Source: HGM04593 sp045661225
Lineage (GTDB): Bacteria > Bacteroidota > Bacteroidia > Bacteroidales > Bacteroidaceae
Reading direction: 5' to 3'
Length of the DNA stretch: 57,665 nucleotides
NCBI GenBank assembly: GCA_045661225.1
Contig: JAZRFF010000024.1
Location: 1-57,665 of the forward strand
The notes beneath the pieces were generated by a model. The model did not search any database, had not been told where the DNA came from, and worked only from the letters and a program-made list of their open reading frames with translations. Positions 23,726 through 33,008 of the stretch are shown piece after piece. Made by a program: the position numbers and the translations under genes. Numbering within the stretch: position 1 is the stretch's first letter; each line of letters begins with the position of its first letter.

Positions 23726-25063
23726 ATGGCAGAATTACTTACAGTATTACAACAGGACGCATTGCGCAGTATGCAGATAACAGCGCTCAATGCTATGCAG
23801 CAAGCAGCTATAGAGCATTGTCGCAATAATTCGGGTATGGTGCTTCTCTCGCCTACGGGAACCGGAAAGACACTTGCTTTTTTGTTGCCGTTGCTTGAAC
23901 GCTTAGATGTGTCGCGCGGCGGAGTACAGGCGCTTGTGGTCCTTCCCTCGCGCGAGCTTGCAAAGCAGGTTTTTGAGGTGTGGCGCTCTATGGGCACACC
24001 GTTCCGTATGGTGGCGCTTTACGGTGGCCGGCCTATGGAGCAGGAGGTTGCCTCGTTGGGGGGTGCTGCAGTGTCGGTCGTTGTGGGTACTCCCGGACGT
24101 CTGCTCGACCACCTGAATCGAGGCTCATTTGCTGTCGACGGGTGCGCGCATCTTGTGATAGACGAGTTTGACAAGTGTCTCGAGATGGGCTTTCAAGATG
24201 AAATGTCGAAAGTCATTGATAAACTTCCTGCTGTAACGTCGCGCTTTCTGTTGTCGGCAACCGATGCGGCCGAGATTCCCCTGTTTGCGGGTGCGACGGG
24301 TGCTGTGAAGCTCGATTATCGCATCGCTGACGAACGTCCGGCTGTGCGCACCTCGTTCTATACAGTTACCACAACGCCTGAAAAACGCTTGGAGAACCTC
24401 TTTGCGTTGCTCTGCTCTTTTAACGGAGAGTCGGCCATAGTGTTCTGTAATTTCAGAGAGACGGTCGACGAGGTGCATAAGTTCCTGACAAAAGCATCGC
24501 TCAACTGCGTTGCCTATCACGGCGCAATGGAGCAGAAGGCGCGTGAGTTTGCACTCTACCGTTTTACGGCCGGGTGTACAAATATTCTTGTGTGTACCGA
24601 CCTTGCAGCGCGAGGTCTCGATATTAAGGACGTAAAGCACGTGGTGCACTACCAGCGTGCGCTCTCGGCCGACATTTTTACGCATCGTAACGGACGTACG
24701 GCGCGCTGGGAGGCTGACGGTGCTGTCTATATGCTTGCTTTTGAGAATAAGTCGTTGCCCGAATTTGTGCCGTCGGGGCTTCTGGAGTATGAGCTTCCCA
24801 AACGTAACACTTTGCCTCCCGCACCGCAATGGACTGCGCTCTATGTGGGCAAGGGTAAGCGTGACAAATTGAGCCGTGGCGACCTTGCCGGTTTTTTTAT
24901 CAAAAAAGGAGGTCTGCGTCCCGATGAGGTCGGGACAATTATGGTCTTTGATAATTATGCATACGTGGCTGTAAAAATAAAACAGATGCGTGCGGTGCTA
25001 AAGGCTGTGGAAGGCGAAAAAATCAAGGGGGTAAAGACTATTGTCCAGGTGGCGAGACGCTGA
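23726..25063 (+). CDS. dbpA: DEAD-box RNA helicase with DbpA-type C-terminal domain
   Basis: An ATP-dependent RNA helicase probably acting in 50S ribosome assembly. Motifs appear in order: I SPTGTGKT (42-49), Ia LPSRELA (73-79), Ib GTPGR, II VIDEFDK (144-150), III SAT (177-179), and the second RecA domain with TDLAARGLD and HRNGRTAR. Motif II reads DEFD instead of DEAD. The last 70 residues (GDLAGFFIKKGGLRPDEVG... to the end) form the DbpA RNA-binding domain, which in E. coli DbpA recognises 23S rRNA hairpin 92. The 445-residue length fits. The DbpA name rests on the domain order, not on a search. Confidence 0.9.
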   Translation: MAELLTVLQQDALRSMQITALNAMQQAAIEHCRNNSGMVLLSPTGTGKTLAFLLPLLERLDVSRGGVQALVVLPSRELAKQVFEVWRSMGTPFRMVALYGGRPMEQEVASLGGAAVSVVVGTPGRLLDHLNRGSFAVDGCAHLVIDEFDKCLEMGFQDEMSKVIDKLPAVTSRFLLSATDAAEIPLFAGATGAVKLDYRIADERPAVRTSFYTVTTTPEKRLENLFALLCSFNGESAIVFCNFRETVDEVHKFLTKASLNCVAYHGAMEQKAREFALYRFTAGCTNILVCTDLAARGLDIKDVKHVVHYQRALSADIFTHRNGRTARWEADGAVYMLAFENKSLPEFVPSGLLEYELPKRNTLPPAPQWTALYVGKGKRDKLSRGDLAGFFIKKGGLRPDEVGTIMVFDNYAYVAVKIKQMRAVLKAVEGEKIKGVKTIVQVARR

Positions 25064-25144
25064 TTCCTGTCGGTGTGTACGGAGCGGTTGTACTCTGTCG
25101 CGTGTGAATGTCTGAATTTTATGGCATAAATCTATGGTGAATGT

Positions 25145-25172
25145 AAGGGCCGGAAGGCTCTTGCATTTTTTT
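25145..25172 (+). terminator. Terminator after the helicase gene
   Basis: AAGGGCC (25145-25151) pairs with GGCTCTT (25156-25162) with one G-T pair, loop GGAA, followed by a run of seven T. Confidence 0.8.
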
Positions 25173-25199
25173 ATAGAACCATTCTCCCGACTTTATAAA

Positions 25200-25230
25200 T
25201 TTGAAAATCCGTTATAATTGTGTATCTTCG
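25200..25230 (+). promoter_or_regulatory. Promoter of serC
   Basis: TTTG at 25200-25203, exactly 19 bases, then TATCTTCG at 25223-25230. The leader is about 25 bases. Confidence 0.7.
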
Positions 25231-25262
25231 CGCTTGCAACAACAAGCAGATACTTTTTTTGA

Positions 25263-26336
25263 ATGAAAAAATATAATTTTAACGCAGGACCGTCGATGCT
25301 GCCGCGTAAGGTGGTGGAGCAGACGGCTGCAGCGGTACTCGATTATAATGGAATGGGGCTCTCTTTGATGGAACTGAGCCATCGTTCGGCTGAATTCAAG
25401 CCTGTACTCGACGAGGCTCGCGCCCTGTTGAAGGAGTTGCTCGACGTTCCGCGTGGGTACGAGGTCCTTTTTCTCGGTGGCGGGGCGAGTATGCACTTTT
25501 GTATGGTGCCGTATAATTTTTTGAACCGCAAAGCCGCTTATCTGAACAGCGGTGTTTGGGCGTCGAAGGCTATGAACGAGGCTCGTCTCTTTGGCGATGT
25601 GGTCGAGGTCGCTTCGTCGGCAGATAAGGCGTTCAGCTATATTCCAAAGGAGTTTACAGTGCCTGCTGATGCCGACTATCTGCACATTACGTCGAATAAC
25701 ACCATATACGGAACACAGTTGCGCCGCGATATTGACTCGCCTGTACCTATGGTTGCCGATATGTCGTCGGACATTCTCTCTCGCAGAGTCGACGTCTCGA
25801 AATATTGTTGCATATATGGTGGCGCGCAGAAAAATATAGCTCAGTCGGGCCTTTCGTTTGCTATAGTAAAGGAGAGTGCGCTCGGACGGGTAGAGCGTTC
25901 AATCCCCTCGATACTCGATTATCGCGTACACATTGCCAACGGCTCAATGTTCAACACTCCGCCGACGTTGCCTGTCTATACAGCACTCTGCTCTCTGCGT
26001 TGGGTAAAGGAGCAGGGGGGAGTCGACGAGATGGAACGTCGCGCAAGGGTGCGTGCGCTAACGCTGTATGACGAACTTGACCGTAACTCACTGTTTCGCG
26101 GTACTGCAGCCGAAGAAGACCGCTCTTATATGAACATTGATTTTACAATGTCGTCCGGGTACGAAGAACTTGAGGAGGAATTTTTGCAGTATGCCGCCTC
26201 GCGTGGGGTGGTGGCCATAAAAGGGCACCGCACGGTGGGTGGCTTTAGAGCGTCGTGTTACAATGCGATGCCGCTCGAAGGCGTGCAGGCTCTTGTTGAT
26301 TGTATGAGAGGCTTCGAAAAGATAAAGAAAGGATAG
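25263..26336 (+). CDS. serC: Phosphoserine aminotransferase
   Basis: A PLP enzyme that makes 3-phosphoserine from 3-phosphohydroxypyruvate and glutamate in serine biosynthesis, and often also serves PLP synthesis. The 357-residue class-V aminotransferase starts MKKYNFNAGPSMLP, has the phosphate-binding GGGASMHF (72-79) and the PLP lysine K190 in IYGGAQKNIAQSG. The ending KGHRTVGGFRASCYNAM is a SerC hallmark. In many Bacteroidales serC is followed by serA; here the next gene (3 bases away) is a YigZ-family protein, so the usual neighbour has been replaced or moved. Confidence 0.97.
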   Translation: MKKYNFNAGPSMLPRKVVEQTAAAVLDYNGMGLSLMELSHRSAEFKPVLDEARALLKELLDVPRGYEVLFLGGGASMHFCMVPYNFLNRKAAYLNSGVWASKAMNEARLFGDVVEVASSADKAFSYIPKEFTVPADADYLHITSNNTIYGTQLRRDIDSPVPMVADMSSDILSRRVDVSKYCCIYGGAQKNIAQSGLSFAIVKESALGRVERSIPSILDYRVHIANGSMFNTPPTLPVYTALCSLRWVKEQGGVDEMERRARVRALTLYDELDRNSLFRGTAAEEDRSYMNIDFTMSSGYEELEEEFLQYAASRGVVAIKGHRTVGGFRASCYNAMPLEGVQALVDCMRGFEKIKKG

Positions 26337-26339
26337 AAT

Positions 26340-26963
26340 ATGCTTGAAAGTGATATATACAAGACTATAGAGGTTCAAGGCGAGGCTATATACACCGAGA
26401 AAAGGAGTAAATTCCTTGCTTTTGCAATACCTGTGACCACTATTGAACAAGTGAAGGAGAATGTCGAGGCTTACCAGAAAAAATACTACGATGCGCGTCA
26501 CGTCTGTTACGCCTATCGCATAGGCGAGCGTGGTGAGCAGGAGCGTTCCAACGATAATGGCGAGCCCTCGGGTACGGCTGGTAAGCCTATCCTCGGGCAG
26601 ATACACAGTAAGGAACTTACGAACGTTCTTGTGATAGTGGTGCGTTATTTTGGAGGCGTCAAATTGGGCACAAGCGGCCTTATAGTGGCTTATCGTGCCG
26701 CAGCAGCCGAGGCTCTTGAGGCTGTGGAGCATATTGAAAAAACCATAAACGGCGAGATAACATTGAAATTCTCTTACCCGCTGCTCAACGAGGTGCTGCG
26801 CATAGTCAAGGAAGAGGAACCGAAGGTCGTTGAACAGATTTTTGACAATGACTGCGTGGTGCGTCTGTCGATGCGCTTGTCACGCTTGCCGCGTCTGATT
26901 GAAAGATACGAGAAACTTGTAATCTCAAGCAAAAACGACCTCAAGATTGTTCTGCCCGAATAG
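26340..26963 (+). CDS. YigZ/IMPACT-family protein
   Basis: A 207-residue protein of the UPF0029 (IMPACT/YigZ) family. Marks are the N-terminal segment YTEKRSKFLAFAIPV, the ARHVCYAYRIG strand, DNGEPSGTAGKPIL and the VVRYFGGVKLGTSGLIVAYR block, then a C-terminal ferredoxin-like domain. Eukaryotic IMPACT regulates GCN2 signalling; the bacterial role is not settled, with nucleotide or nucleic-acid binding proposed. It follows serC by 3 bases and is very probably co-transcribed. Confidence 0.93.
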   Translation: MLESDIYKTIEVQGEAIYTEKRSKFLAFAIPVTTIEQVKENVEAYQKKYYDARHVCYAYRIGERGEQERSNDNGEPSGTAGKPILGQIHSKELTNVLVIVVRYFGGVKLGTSGLIVAYRAAAAEALEAVEHIEKTINGEITLKFSYPLLNEVLRIVKEEEPKVVEQIFDNDCVVRLSMRLSRLPRLIERYEKLVISSKNDLKIVLPE

Positions 26964-27001
26964 TTCTGTGCAAAGGCAGTTCTTTTTTTTCTATTGCTTT
27001 A

Positions 27002-27751
27002 ATGGAGACTACAATGGATATATTTGAGCTTTTAAAGAGGGTTACCGTTGACTGTAAGGACGATGGCGAGCGCTTTGTGACAACTGACAGGCTCGATTTT
27101 ATTGAACAAATGCTTGCCGGAACCTCCTATTCCGTTGTGGCGCGCGAACCTCTTGCTCTGTTGTATGCCAAGCGTTCATTGCGCGAGGGTGATGAGGTGG
27201 TGCTTGTTTCGTCGCACGTCGATTGTGTGTATGGACATTGTTTCTGTACCGATGAAGGCGATGCGCTGCGTGGTACGTTCGATAATAGCTTCGGCAACGC
27301 TGCCGTTTTGTGGTGTATGCTCAACGACTGCCTCCCCGACAATGTCGTTGTTGCCTTTACCGGCGACGAAGAACGCGATTCGCGTGGCGCCGTTCAAGCA
27401 TTGCTTGCCCTTGGTCGTGCCGGGTGTAAAGTCTCTTTCGCTCTTGTACAGGACGTTACCAATGAGGGGTGGGACAGTGAGGCTCTTTTCGCCTTGGAGA
27501 ATGATTCGGGTATCGACATTCTAACATCACACAAGATTCTTACGGCATTGGATTGTTACGACGGCCGATACGTTGTAAAGCACGATGCTCTCCCCGATGA
27601 GTCGTGGGATTATGCCGAATATGGAATACCCGCTCTTGCCCTGTGTGCTCCTGTGGGTGAGGAGCTGCACAGTGACAGCGGGGTGGTATTGCGTAAAACT
27701 TCGGCAACGGAATATTGCAATGCGTTGTGCAAGGTGCTTGACGTTTTCTGA
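27002..27751 (+). CDS. Compact zinc-peptidase-like protein (M20/M28/M42 fold)
   Basis: A 249-residue protein that keeps the metal ligands of co-catalytic zinc exopeptidases in order: SSHVD (first His), TFDNSFGNA (bridging Asp), TGDEERDSRGA (general base and ligand Glu), VQDVTNEG (Asp) and a C-terminal LHSDSG (last His). It is much shorter than typical M20 or M42 enzymes and appears to lack the lid or dimerisation domain, resembling a minimal M28-like core. No signal peptide is visible, so it would act in the cytoplasm. A second Met at 27014 could be the start. It probably belongs to the serC-yigZ transcript (gap 38 bases) and ends before a terminator. Confidence 0.75.
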   Translation: METTMDIFELLKRVTVDCKDDGERFVTTDRLDFIEQMLAGTSYSVVAREPLALLYAKRSLREGDEVVLVSSHVDCVYGHCFCTDEGDALRGTFDNSFGNAAVLWCMLNDCLPDNVVVAFTGDEERDSRGAVQALLALGRAGCKVSFALVQDVTNEGWDSEALFALENDSGIDILTSHKILTALDCYDGRYVVKHDALPDESWDYAEYGIPALALCAPVGEELHSDSGVVLRKTSATEYCNALCKVLDVF

Positions 27752-27772
27752 TTGTTTTTCTGCACATACAGC

Positions 27773-27800
27773 AAAGGCTGCCCGGTGGGGTGGCCTTTTT
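27773..27800 (+). terminator. Terminator of the serC group
   Basis: AAAGGC pairs with GGCCTTT around an inner CCC-ggt-GGG stem, followed by TTTTTT. It lies 22 bases past the stop. Confidence 0.7.
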
Positions 27801-27918
27801 TAGTATGAGTGGCGTTTTACTCTATGTCTGAACCTTGTTCGTGTTATTACAAAAATGTTATTAGTCGTTAAAAATGCATTTTTGTTGTTTGTGGATTTTC
27901 ATTTTGTCTTTTTTTGTT

Positions 27919-27926
27919 TATTTTTG
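27919..27926 (+). promoter_or_regulatory. Promoter -7 box of the fucosidase operon
   Basis: TATTTTTG fits the TAnnTTTG consensus and lies 72 bases before the fucosidase ATG. The expected -33 position has only a T tract. The long AT-rich leader is typical of Bacteroidales secreted-enzyme genes. Confidence 0.45.
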
Positions 27927-27997
27927 CATTTGGTAAAGTATATTTTAATTAAAAAAACTTTGCTGAGTAATAAAAATTAACCTAACCATAATTGACA

Positions 27998-29509
27998 ATG
28001 AAAAAACTTTTTACATCTTTCTTGTTGTTGGGTATGATTGCTCCTTTCAGTGCTTCTGCGCAGTTGCAACTGAAAGCCGAGGCGCCCGCTAACCCCGACA
28101 ACGAACCGATTGAGGTGCACCCAGTGCCCCATCCGCGTCAGTTAAAGTGGCAGGAGACAGAGTTTTATGCCTTCTATCACTATGGAATGAACACTTATAC
28201 CGGCCTTGAGTGGGGTAACGGTGACGAAAATCCCACACGTTTCGCTCCTACAGCGCCTCCCAATCCGCGTCAGTGGCTCGAGGTTGCCAAGGCTGCCGGA
28301 ATGCGTGGCGGTATTGCAGTCGTAAAGCACCACGATGGTTTTTGCCAGTGGCCTACAGAGACAACTGACCACAATGTGACAAATTCGGGCAACGAATACG
28401 GTCGCAATACGAATATTCCACGTGACTTTGCAGCGGCTGCAAAAGATTTGGGAATGAAGTACGGCTTCTATGTATCGCCCTGGGACCGCAACAGCTATCA
28501 TTATGGTACCGACAAATATGTAAAAGACGTGTTCTTGAAACAGTGCGCCGAACTTGCAAAGTACGGTACCGACCAGTTCGAAATGTGGTTCGACGGCGCT
28601 AACGGTGGCAGCGGTTACTACGGTGGTCGAAACACAACGGTAAACGTCGACCGTGCTACTTATTACGACGTTCCCAATCTTCGTGACAGTATCCATAAAG
28701 TGTGCCCCGATTGCGTTATGTGGGGTGTCGGTGGCGAAGCACGTTGGATAGGTAACGAGGCCGGTTGGGCCGGCGAGACAAACTGGTCGCCCGAGAACCG
28801 TGACTATGCCCCCGAGGGTAACGGTATGTATGGAACCGAGACCGGTTGGTTCTGGTTGCCCGGCGAAAGCGATGCAAAGGCTACAAACAAAGGCTGGTTC
28901 TACCACGATGGCGAGTCTCCGCTGACTCCCGAGCGTCTGTTCCAGATGTATCTTGAGACTGTAGGACGTAACGCGACACTTATTCTTAATATCCCTCCCA
29001 ACAAGGCCGGTGTGCTTCCCGATGCATCAGTAAACGCTCTGACAGGAATGGGTAATCTCATTAAGGCTCGTCTTACAAACGACTTTGCGAAAGATGCAAC
29101 TGTCGAGGTAAGCGAAACACGCGAGGCAGGTGCTAACCGCAATTATGTGGCAGCGAACCTTACAGATGGCAACAAGAATACTTATTGGGCTACAAACGAC
29201 GGTACAACCGAGGCTACAATCACACTTATGTGGGACGAGGCAAAGACCGTACGTTACGTCGAACTTATGGAGTACATCGCCAAAGGTCAGCGAGTGAAAA
29301 AGTTCAGTATTGAAACAACACAGGACGGTGTTAAGTGGTCAAAGATGGCTACAGGCGTTAATACCACAACTGTCGGTTACAAGCGTATAATCCCTCTCAA
29401 CAGCAGTACACAAAACAGTTACGGTGCGGGTTACGAGGTTATGGGCTTGCGTATTAAAATAGAAGATAGCCGTGCTTGTCCATTGATAAGCAAGGTGAGC
29501 GTTTACTAA
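27998..29509 (+). CDS. Secreted alpha-L-fucosidase, GH29, with C-terminal F5/8-type domain
   Basis: Removes terminal alpha-linked fucose from glycans such as mucin O-glycans. The 503-residue protein has a signal peptide (MKKLFTSFLLLGMIAPFSAS). The GH29 barrel shows WQETEFYAFYHYGMNTY, VVKHHDGFCQWPT, the NTNIPRDFAAA segment and the nucleophile Asp199 in FEMWFDGANGG, followed by ILNIPPNKAGVLPDAS. From about residue 365 a discoidin-like (F5/8C, CBM32-like) sugar-binding domain follows, containing NLTDGNKNTYWAT. I chose ATG 27998 over an in-frame TTG. It heads a two-gene group with the GEVED protein 24 bases downstream. The general acid residue cannot be assigned by eye. Confidence 0.93.
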   Translation: MKKLFTSFLLLGMIAPFSASAQLQLKAEAPANPDNEPIEVHPVPHPRQLKWQETEFYAFYHYGMNTYTGLEWGNGDENPTRFAPTAPPNPRQWLEVAKAAGMRGGIAVVKHHDGFCQWPTETTDHNVTNSGNEYGRNTNIPRDFAAAAKDLGMKYGFYVSPWDRNSYHYGTDKYVKDVFLKQCAELAKYGTDQFEMWFDGANGGSGYYGGRNTTVNVDRATYYDVPNLRDSIHKVCPDCVMWGVGGEARWIGNEAGWAGETNWSPENRDYAPEGNGMYGTETGWFWLPGESDAKATNKGWFYHDGESPLTPERLFQMYLETVGRNATLILNIPPNKAGVLPDASVNALTGMGNLIKARLTNDFAKDATVEVSETREAGANRNYVAANLTDGNKNTYWATNDGTTEATITLMWDEAKTVRYVELMEYIAKGQRVKKFSIETTQDGVKWSKMATGVNTTTVGYKRIIPLNSSTQNSYGAGYEVMGLRIKIEDSRACPLISKVSVY

Positions 29510-29533
29510 TATATCAAAAAGAAAAACAGAATT

Positions 29534-31690
29534 ATGAAACTTAAGAATATATTTGCGCTTGCTGCTTTTGCATTACCAATGTTTGCAACGGCGCAGACAG
29601 AGATAACTTTCGAGACACAGGACTATAAGTCTGTCGGTGTCTATGATACTTGGGAGGCTTCTCCTTTCCGTACAGGTGTCCTCAAAGGCAACTATGCGGT
29701 CATTGAAAATCACTTGACCTACGTCGATGACCAGTTGGACGTTGCTCCCAACCCCTCGTCTAAGATTCTGGCTATTCAACGTTCGCGTTACGGCAGTAAC
29801 ACTTTCGGTGTACGTGTCGACCTGAATGAGACATTTGAGCTAACTCCGCAGACAAAGTATCTGCACGTTAAGGTGTATCGTCCTTATGAAGGCCGTGTGA
29901 TGGTCGTTGGTCTTGGCAAGCGTACAGAACGTATGGAACAGTCGCCCGAGACCGAACAGTTCTGGGCAATGTCGACAAGAAACGTCGGGGCTAACAAGTG
30001 GCAGGACGTGGTGCTCCCAATCAAGGGCAACGGCGGAATTGAAATATACAGTCTCGTTGTAGTTCCCGACTGCGAATCGCCTCACAACTACGCTAATGAT
30101 GAAATATGTTACGTCGATGATATAAAGGTGAACGATAATCCTTCGTCGGAGCTTGTTTACGGCTATTATCAGACATCGATGGAGCCTTCGCAGCTCTATA
30201 CAAGAAACGACCGTCACCTCGATGGCGTTAAATTACAGGTAGAGGGTGCCGCAGAGCAGTCATATACAGCTCCCACAACGCCAAAGGCTGTGTATGTGAA
30301 TATGACTGACAAACAGTTCTTTGCAAAACCGGGAGATAGAGTGACTGCTAAGGTTGCTTATACCGGTGGCTGGATGCACGCCTACGCCTATATCGACTAC
30401 GCTAACGATGGCAAGTTCAACGACCTTGTGAACGATAATCTTAGCATTGCCGATGGTAGCGACATTGTAGCATTCTCGTTCTATGGTGGCGACAACAATG
30501 ATGCAGGTGTTAACAGTGCCGGTGAAAATATTTCCGGTGATGCGCGTAACACTAGTGTGATGCCATCGTTTACAATTCCTGCTGATGCGGCTTATGGATA
30601 CTACCGTATGCGTTATAAAGTTGACTGGAACTGCGTTGACCCGGCGGGTAACATAGACCAGGCGAACTCTATTCTGTCAAATGGAGGCGGTATCATTGAT
30701 ATTATGCTTAATGTACACGGCGACTATGCTTACGTGAACGATGCAAACCGCAATGGTAAAGTTGTTGCAGCAGCCGACGGTGCCGACCTTGTTACCTACA
30801 AGGTGCCTTTTGGTCAGGACTTTAAAATAAAGATGGTGCCCGAGAATGGCTTCGAGTATCGTGGCGCTATTGTTAAGTATGGATACAACCTTCAGGGAGA
30901 TAGCGTTGTACACGATAATCCGCAGTGGCAAAAGAAATTCTATGAGCGTCAGGAATTTGATGCCGAGGATTGTATTACTATCCCTGGTGAGTATATGTGC
31001 GGCGATGTCGAGATTGAAGGTCTCTTTATTGAAAAAGGTACATACGTTGAGCCCGAAAAGCCCAAGCGTTACGAGACAACAAAAGTTGTCGATGGCGAAT
31101 TTGTCGGCGAAATTCCTTGGTACACTATCCGTATCGGTCAGCAGGGTTACGTGCTTGCCGACAATGGTACAGCCGATTATATTTCTCTAAACTCAACGGA
31201 GCTCGACACCAGCAACGATGCTCAGTTGTGGTGCTTCACCGGTAACGAGGAAGATGGTTATAACATATATAACAAGCAGGCCGGTGCAACAAAGGTGCTT
31301 GCAGCTCCCACAGCAATGATGGGTACTACCGGTGCAGGCTCTTTTCCTGTACTCAAAGATAAAAACAATCTTCCCAATGGTTACATTGCCGTGTGGCGCT
31401 TTCTCGACTCGAGCGACCTCGGTTCGAACGATGTCTCTAACGCTTATATGTACGAGGACGGTTACCTGTCAAATAAAGTGAATAACCGTGACAACAAGCT
31501 CGCTTTCTGGACAGGTGGTCAGGACGCCGGCTCTACGCTTCGCATTCAGTATGTCGAGACTACCACTTCTGTCGACGATGTTGTTGTTAAAGCAAACTCC
31601 GATGTTGTGTACGATATTCAGGGTCGCAGAGTGAATGCTCCCGTTGAAGGTGTGTATATAGTAAATGGTGATAAAGTGCTTGTAAAGTAA
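29534..31690 (+). CDS. Secreted multidomain protein with GEVED domain and C-terminal tail
   Basis: A 718-residue exported protein, partner of the fucosidase. A signal peptide ends near AQTEITFE. An N-terminal jelly-roll-like domain (to about residue 205, ending CYVDDIKVNDN) is followed by a GEVED-type beta domain (about 235-400) recognised by AYAYIDYANDGKFND and YYRMRYKVDWNCVDP. A third region (about 510-670) resembles a beta-trefoil or lectin-like module (GYNIYNKQAG, NNLPNGYIAVWRF). The protein ends with the tail VVYDIQGRRVNAP...GVYIVNGDKVLVK, common in Prevotella-like secreted proteins and reminiscent of type IX sorting tails. Catalytic residues are not seen; carbohydrate binding next to the fucosidase is the likely role. 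Confidence 0.82.
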   Translation: MKLKNIFALAAFALPMFATAQTEITFETQDYKSVGVYDTWEASPFRTGVLKGNYAVIENHLTYVDDQLDVAPNPSSKILAIQRSRYGSNTFGVRVDLNETFELTPQTKYLHVKVYRPYEGRVMVVGLGKRTERMEQSPETEQFWAMSTRNVGANKWQDVVLPIKGNGGIEIYSLVVVPDCESPHNYANDEICYVDDIKVNDNPSSELVYGYYQTSMEPSQLYTRNDRHLDGVKLQVEGAAEQSYTAPTTPKAVYVNMTDKQFFAKPGDRVTAKVAYTGGWMHAYAYIDYANDGKFNDLVNDNLSIADGSDIVAFSFYGGDNNDAGVNSAGENISGDARNTSVMPSFTIPADAAYGYYRMRYKVDWNCVDPAGNIDQANSILSNGGGIIDIMLNVHGDYAYVNDANRNGKVVAAADGADLVTYKVPFGQDFKIKMVPENGFEYRGAIVKYGYNLQGDSVVHDNPQWQKKFYERQEFDAEDCITIPGEYMCGDVEIEGLFIEKGTYVEPEKPKRYETTKVVDGEFVGEIPWYTIRIGQQGYVLADNGTADYISLNSTELDTSNDAQLWCFTGNEEDGYNIYNKQAGATKVLAAPTAMMGTTGAGSFPVLKDKNNLPNGYIAVWRFLDSSDLGSNDVSNAYMYEDGYLSNKVNNRDNKLAFWTGGQDAGSTLRIQYVETTTSVDDVVVKANSDVVYDIQGRRVNAPVEGVYIVNGDKVLVK

Positions 31691-31714
31691 GCCTTTAAGG
31701 CATTCGTGATAATG

Positions 31715-31746
31715 AAGAGGGTTGCTCGCGAGCAACCCTCTTTTTG
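31715..31746 (+). terminator. Terminator of the fucosidase operon
   Basis: A 28-bp perfect palindrome, AAGAGGGTTGCTCG (31715-31728) with its complement at 31729-31742, followed by TTTT. Confidence 0.92.
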
Positions 31747-31807
31747 TTCTTCCGGGGCACAACCGTGTGCTACTTTGGGTAATAACGTAAAAATATTTTG
31801 CTATAAT

Positions 31808-31839
31808 TTTGTTATGCTCTTTTCTTTTATTTAATTTTG
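31808..31839 (+). promoter_or_regulatory. Promoter of the NahK-like kinase gene
   Basis: TTTG at 31808-31811, 20 bases, then TAATTTTG at 31832-31839. The leader is about 32 bases. Confidence 0.65.
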
Positions 31840-31877
31840 CGGTAATAGCAAATACTAACCTTAAAAATATTACTCCA

Positions 31878-32951
31878 ATGAACACAATTGTTTCTCAGTT
31901 TAACATTCAAGGCAATGTTGTAGAAGTGGCTCCTTTGGGCAACGGTCTAATCAATACAACCTATCGCGTAAAGACCGAGGGTGATGCTCCCGATTATGTG
32001 TTGCAGCACGTTAATAATGCAATATTCCCCGATGTGGATATGCTTATGAACAATATTGTTGCTGTTACAACACATATTTACAACAAGCTCGTTGCTGCCG
32101 GTACTGATGACATTGCACGCAAGGTTCTTAAATTCGTTCCTGCAAAGGACGGAAAGTACTATCACTTTGATGGCGAGAAGTACTGGCGTGTGATGGAGTT
32201 TATTCCCGACACAAAGGGTATGACAGCCGTTACCCCCGAGACCTCTTATATCGTAGGCGAAACATTCGGTAATTTCCAGGCTATGCTTGCCGATATTCCT
32301 GCTGAATTGGGCGAGACAATCAAGGATTTTCACAATATGGAATTCCGTTTGCGCCAGTTGCGTGAGGCTGTAGCCGAGAATAAGGCCGGACGTCTTGCCG
32401 AGGTTCAGTGGCTTGTCGATGAGCTTGAGAAACGTGCCGAGGAGATGTGCAAGGGTGAGCGTCTGTACCGCGAGGGCAAACTCCCCAAACGTATATGTCA
32501 CTGCGATACAAAGGTCGATAATATTCTTTTTGACAATGAGGGTAACGTACTTTGCGTGATAGACCTTGATACTGTGATGCCTAACTTTGTATTCTCGGAC
32601 TTTGGTGACTATCTGCGTTCTGCGGCAAACACCGGAAAAGAGGACGACAAGAATCTTGATAATGTTAATTTCAATATGGAAATCTTCAAGTCTTTCACAA
32701 AGGGCTATCTTAAGTCGGCAGCATCGTTCATAACTCCTGTTGAAGTTGAGAACCTGCCATACGCTGCGGCATTGTTCCCCTATATGCAGACTGTACGTTT
32801 CCTTGCCGATTACATTAACGGTGATACTTATTACAAGATTCAGTATCCTGAACATAATCTTGTTCGTTCAAAGGCGCAGTTTAAGCTCTTGCAGAGCGTT
32901 GAGGCTCATCAGAACGAGATGCAGGCTTTTATTGCCGAGGTATTGAAATAA
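31878..32951 (+). CDS. N-acetylhexosamine 1-kinase-like phosphotransferase (NahK type)
   Basis: A 357-residue APH-fold kinase. I start it at 31878 (MNTIVSQFNIQG); the open frame further upstream lies in the promoter. The N-lobe has GNGLINTTYRV as the glycine-containing nucleotide loop and YVLQHVN, the catalytic loop reads HCDTKVDNILFD (Asp catalytic, Asn metal ligand), followed by the metal-binding VIDLDTVMPN. These features, and GEKYWRVMEFI, match NahK/LnpB kinases, which phosphorylate GlcNAc or GalNAc at C1 after mucin or milk-glycan breakdown. Close by eye are also other family members annotated only as phosphotransferases. It is transcribed alone behind the fucosidase operon; both fit mucin use. 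Confidence 0.82.
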   Translation: MNTIVSQFNIQGNVVEVAPLGNGLINTTYRVKTEGDAPDYVLQHVNNAIFPDVDMLMNNIVAVTTHIYNKLVAAGTDDIARKVLKFVPAKDGKYYHFDGEKYWRVMEFIPDTKGMTAVTPETSYIVGETFGNFQAMLADIPAELGETIKDFHNMEFRLRQLREAVAENKAGRLAEVQWLVDELEKRAEEMCKGERLYREGKLPKRICHCDTKVDNILFDNEGNVLCVIDLDTVMPNFVFSDFGDYLRSAANTGKEDDKNLDNVNFNMEIFKSFTKGYLKSAASFITPVEVENLPYAAALFPYMQTVRFLADYINGDTYYKIQYPEHNLVRSKAQFKLLQSVEAHQNEMQAFIAEVLK

Positions 32952-32970
32952 GAGGTTGCTTTTTGATATT

Positions 32971-33008
32971 AAAGACCGGTGCGGTGAAGCATCGGTCTTT
33001 TTCTTTTT
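32971..33008 (+). terminator. Terminator of the NahK-like gene
   Basis: AAAGACCGGTGC (32971-32982) pairs with GCATCGGTCTTT (32989-33000) with one G-T pair, then a T-rich tail. Confidence 0.88.

Noticed and set aside
31947..32855. Minus-strand frame of 302 codons inside the NahK-like gene
   Set aside because: Antisense shadow of a gene with intact kinase motifs.
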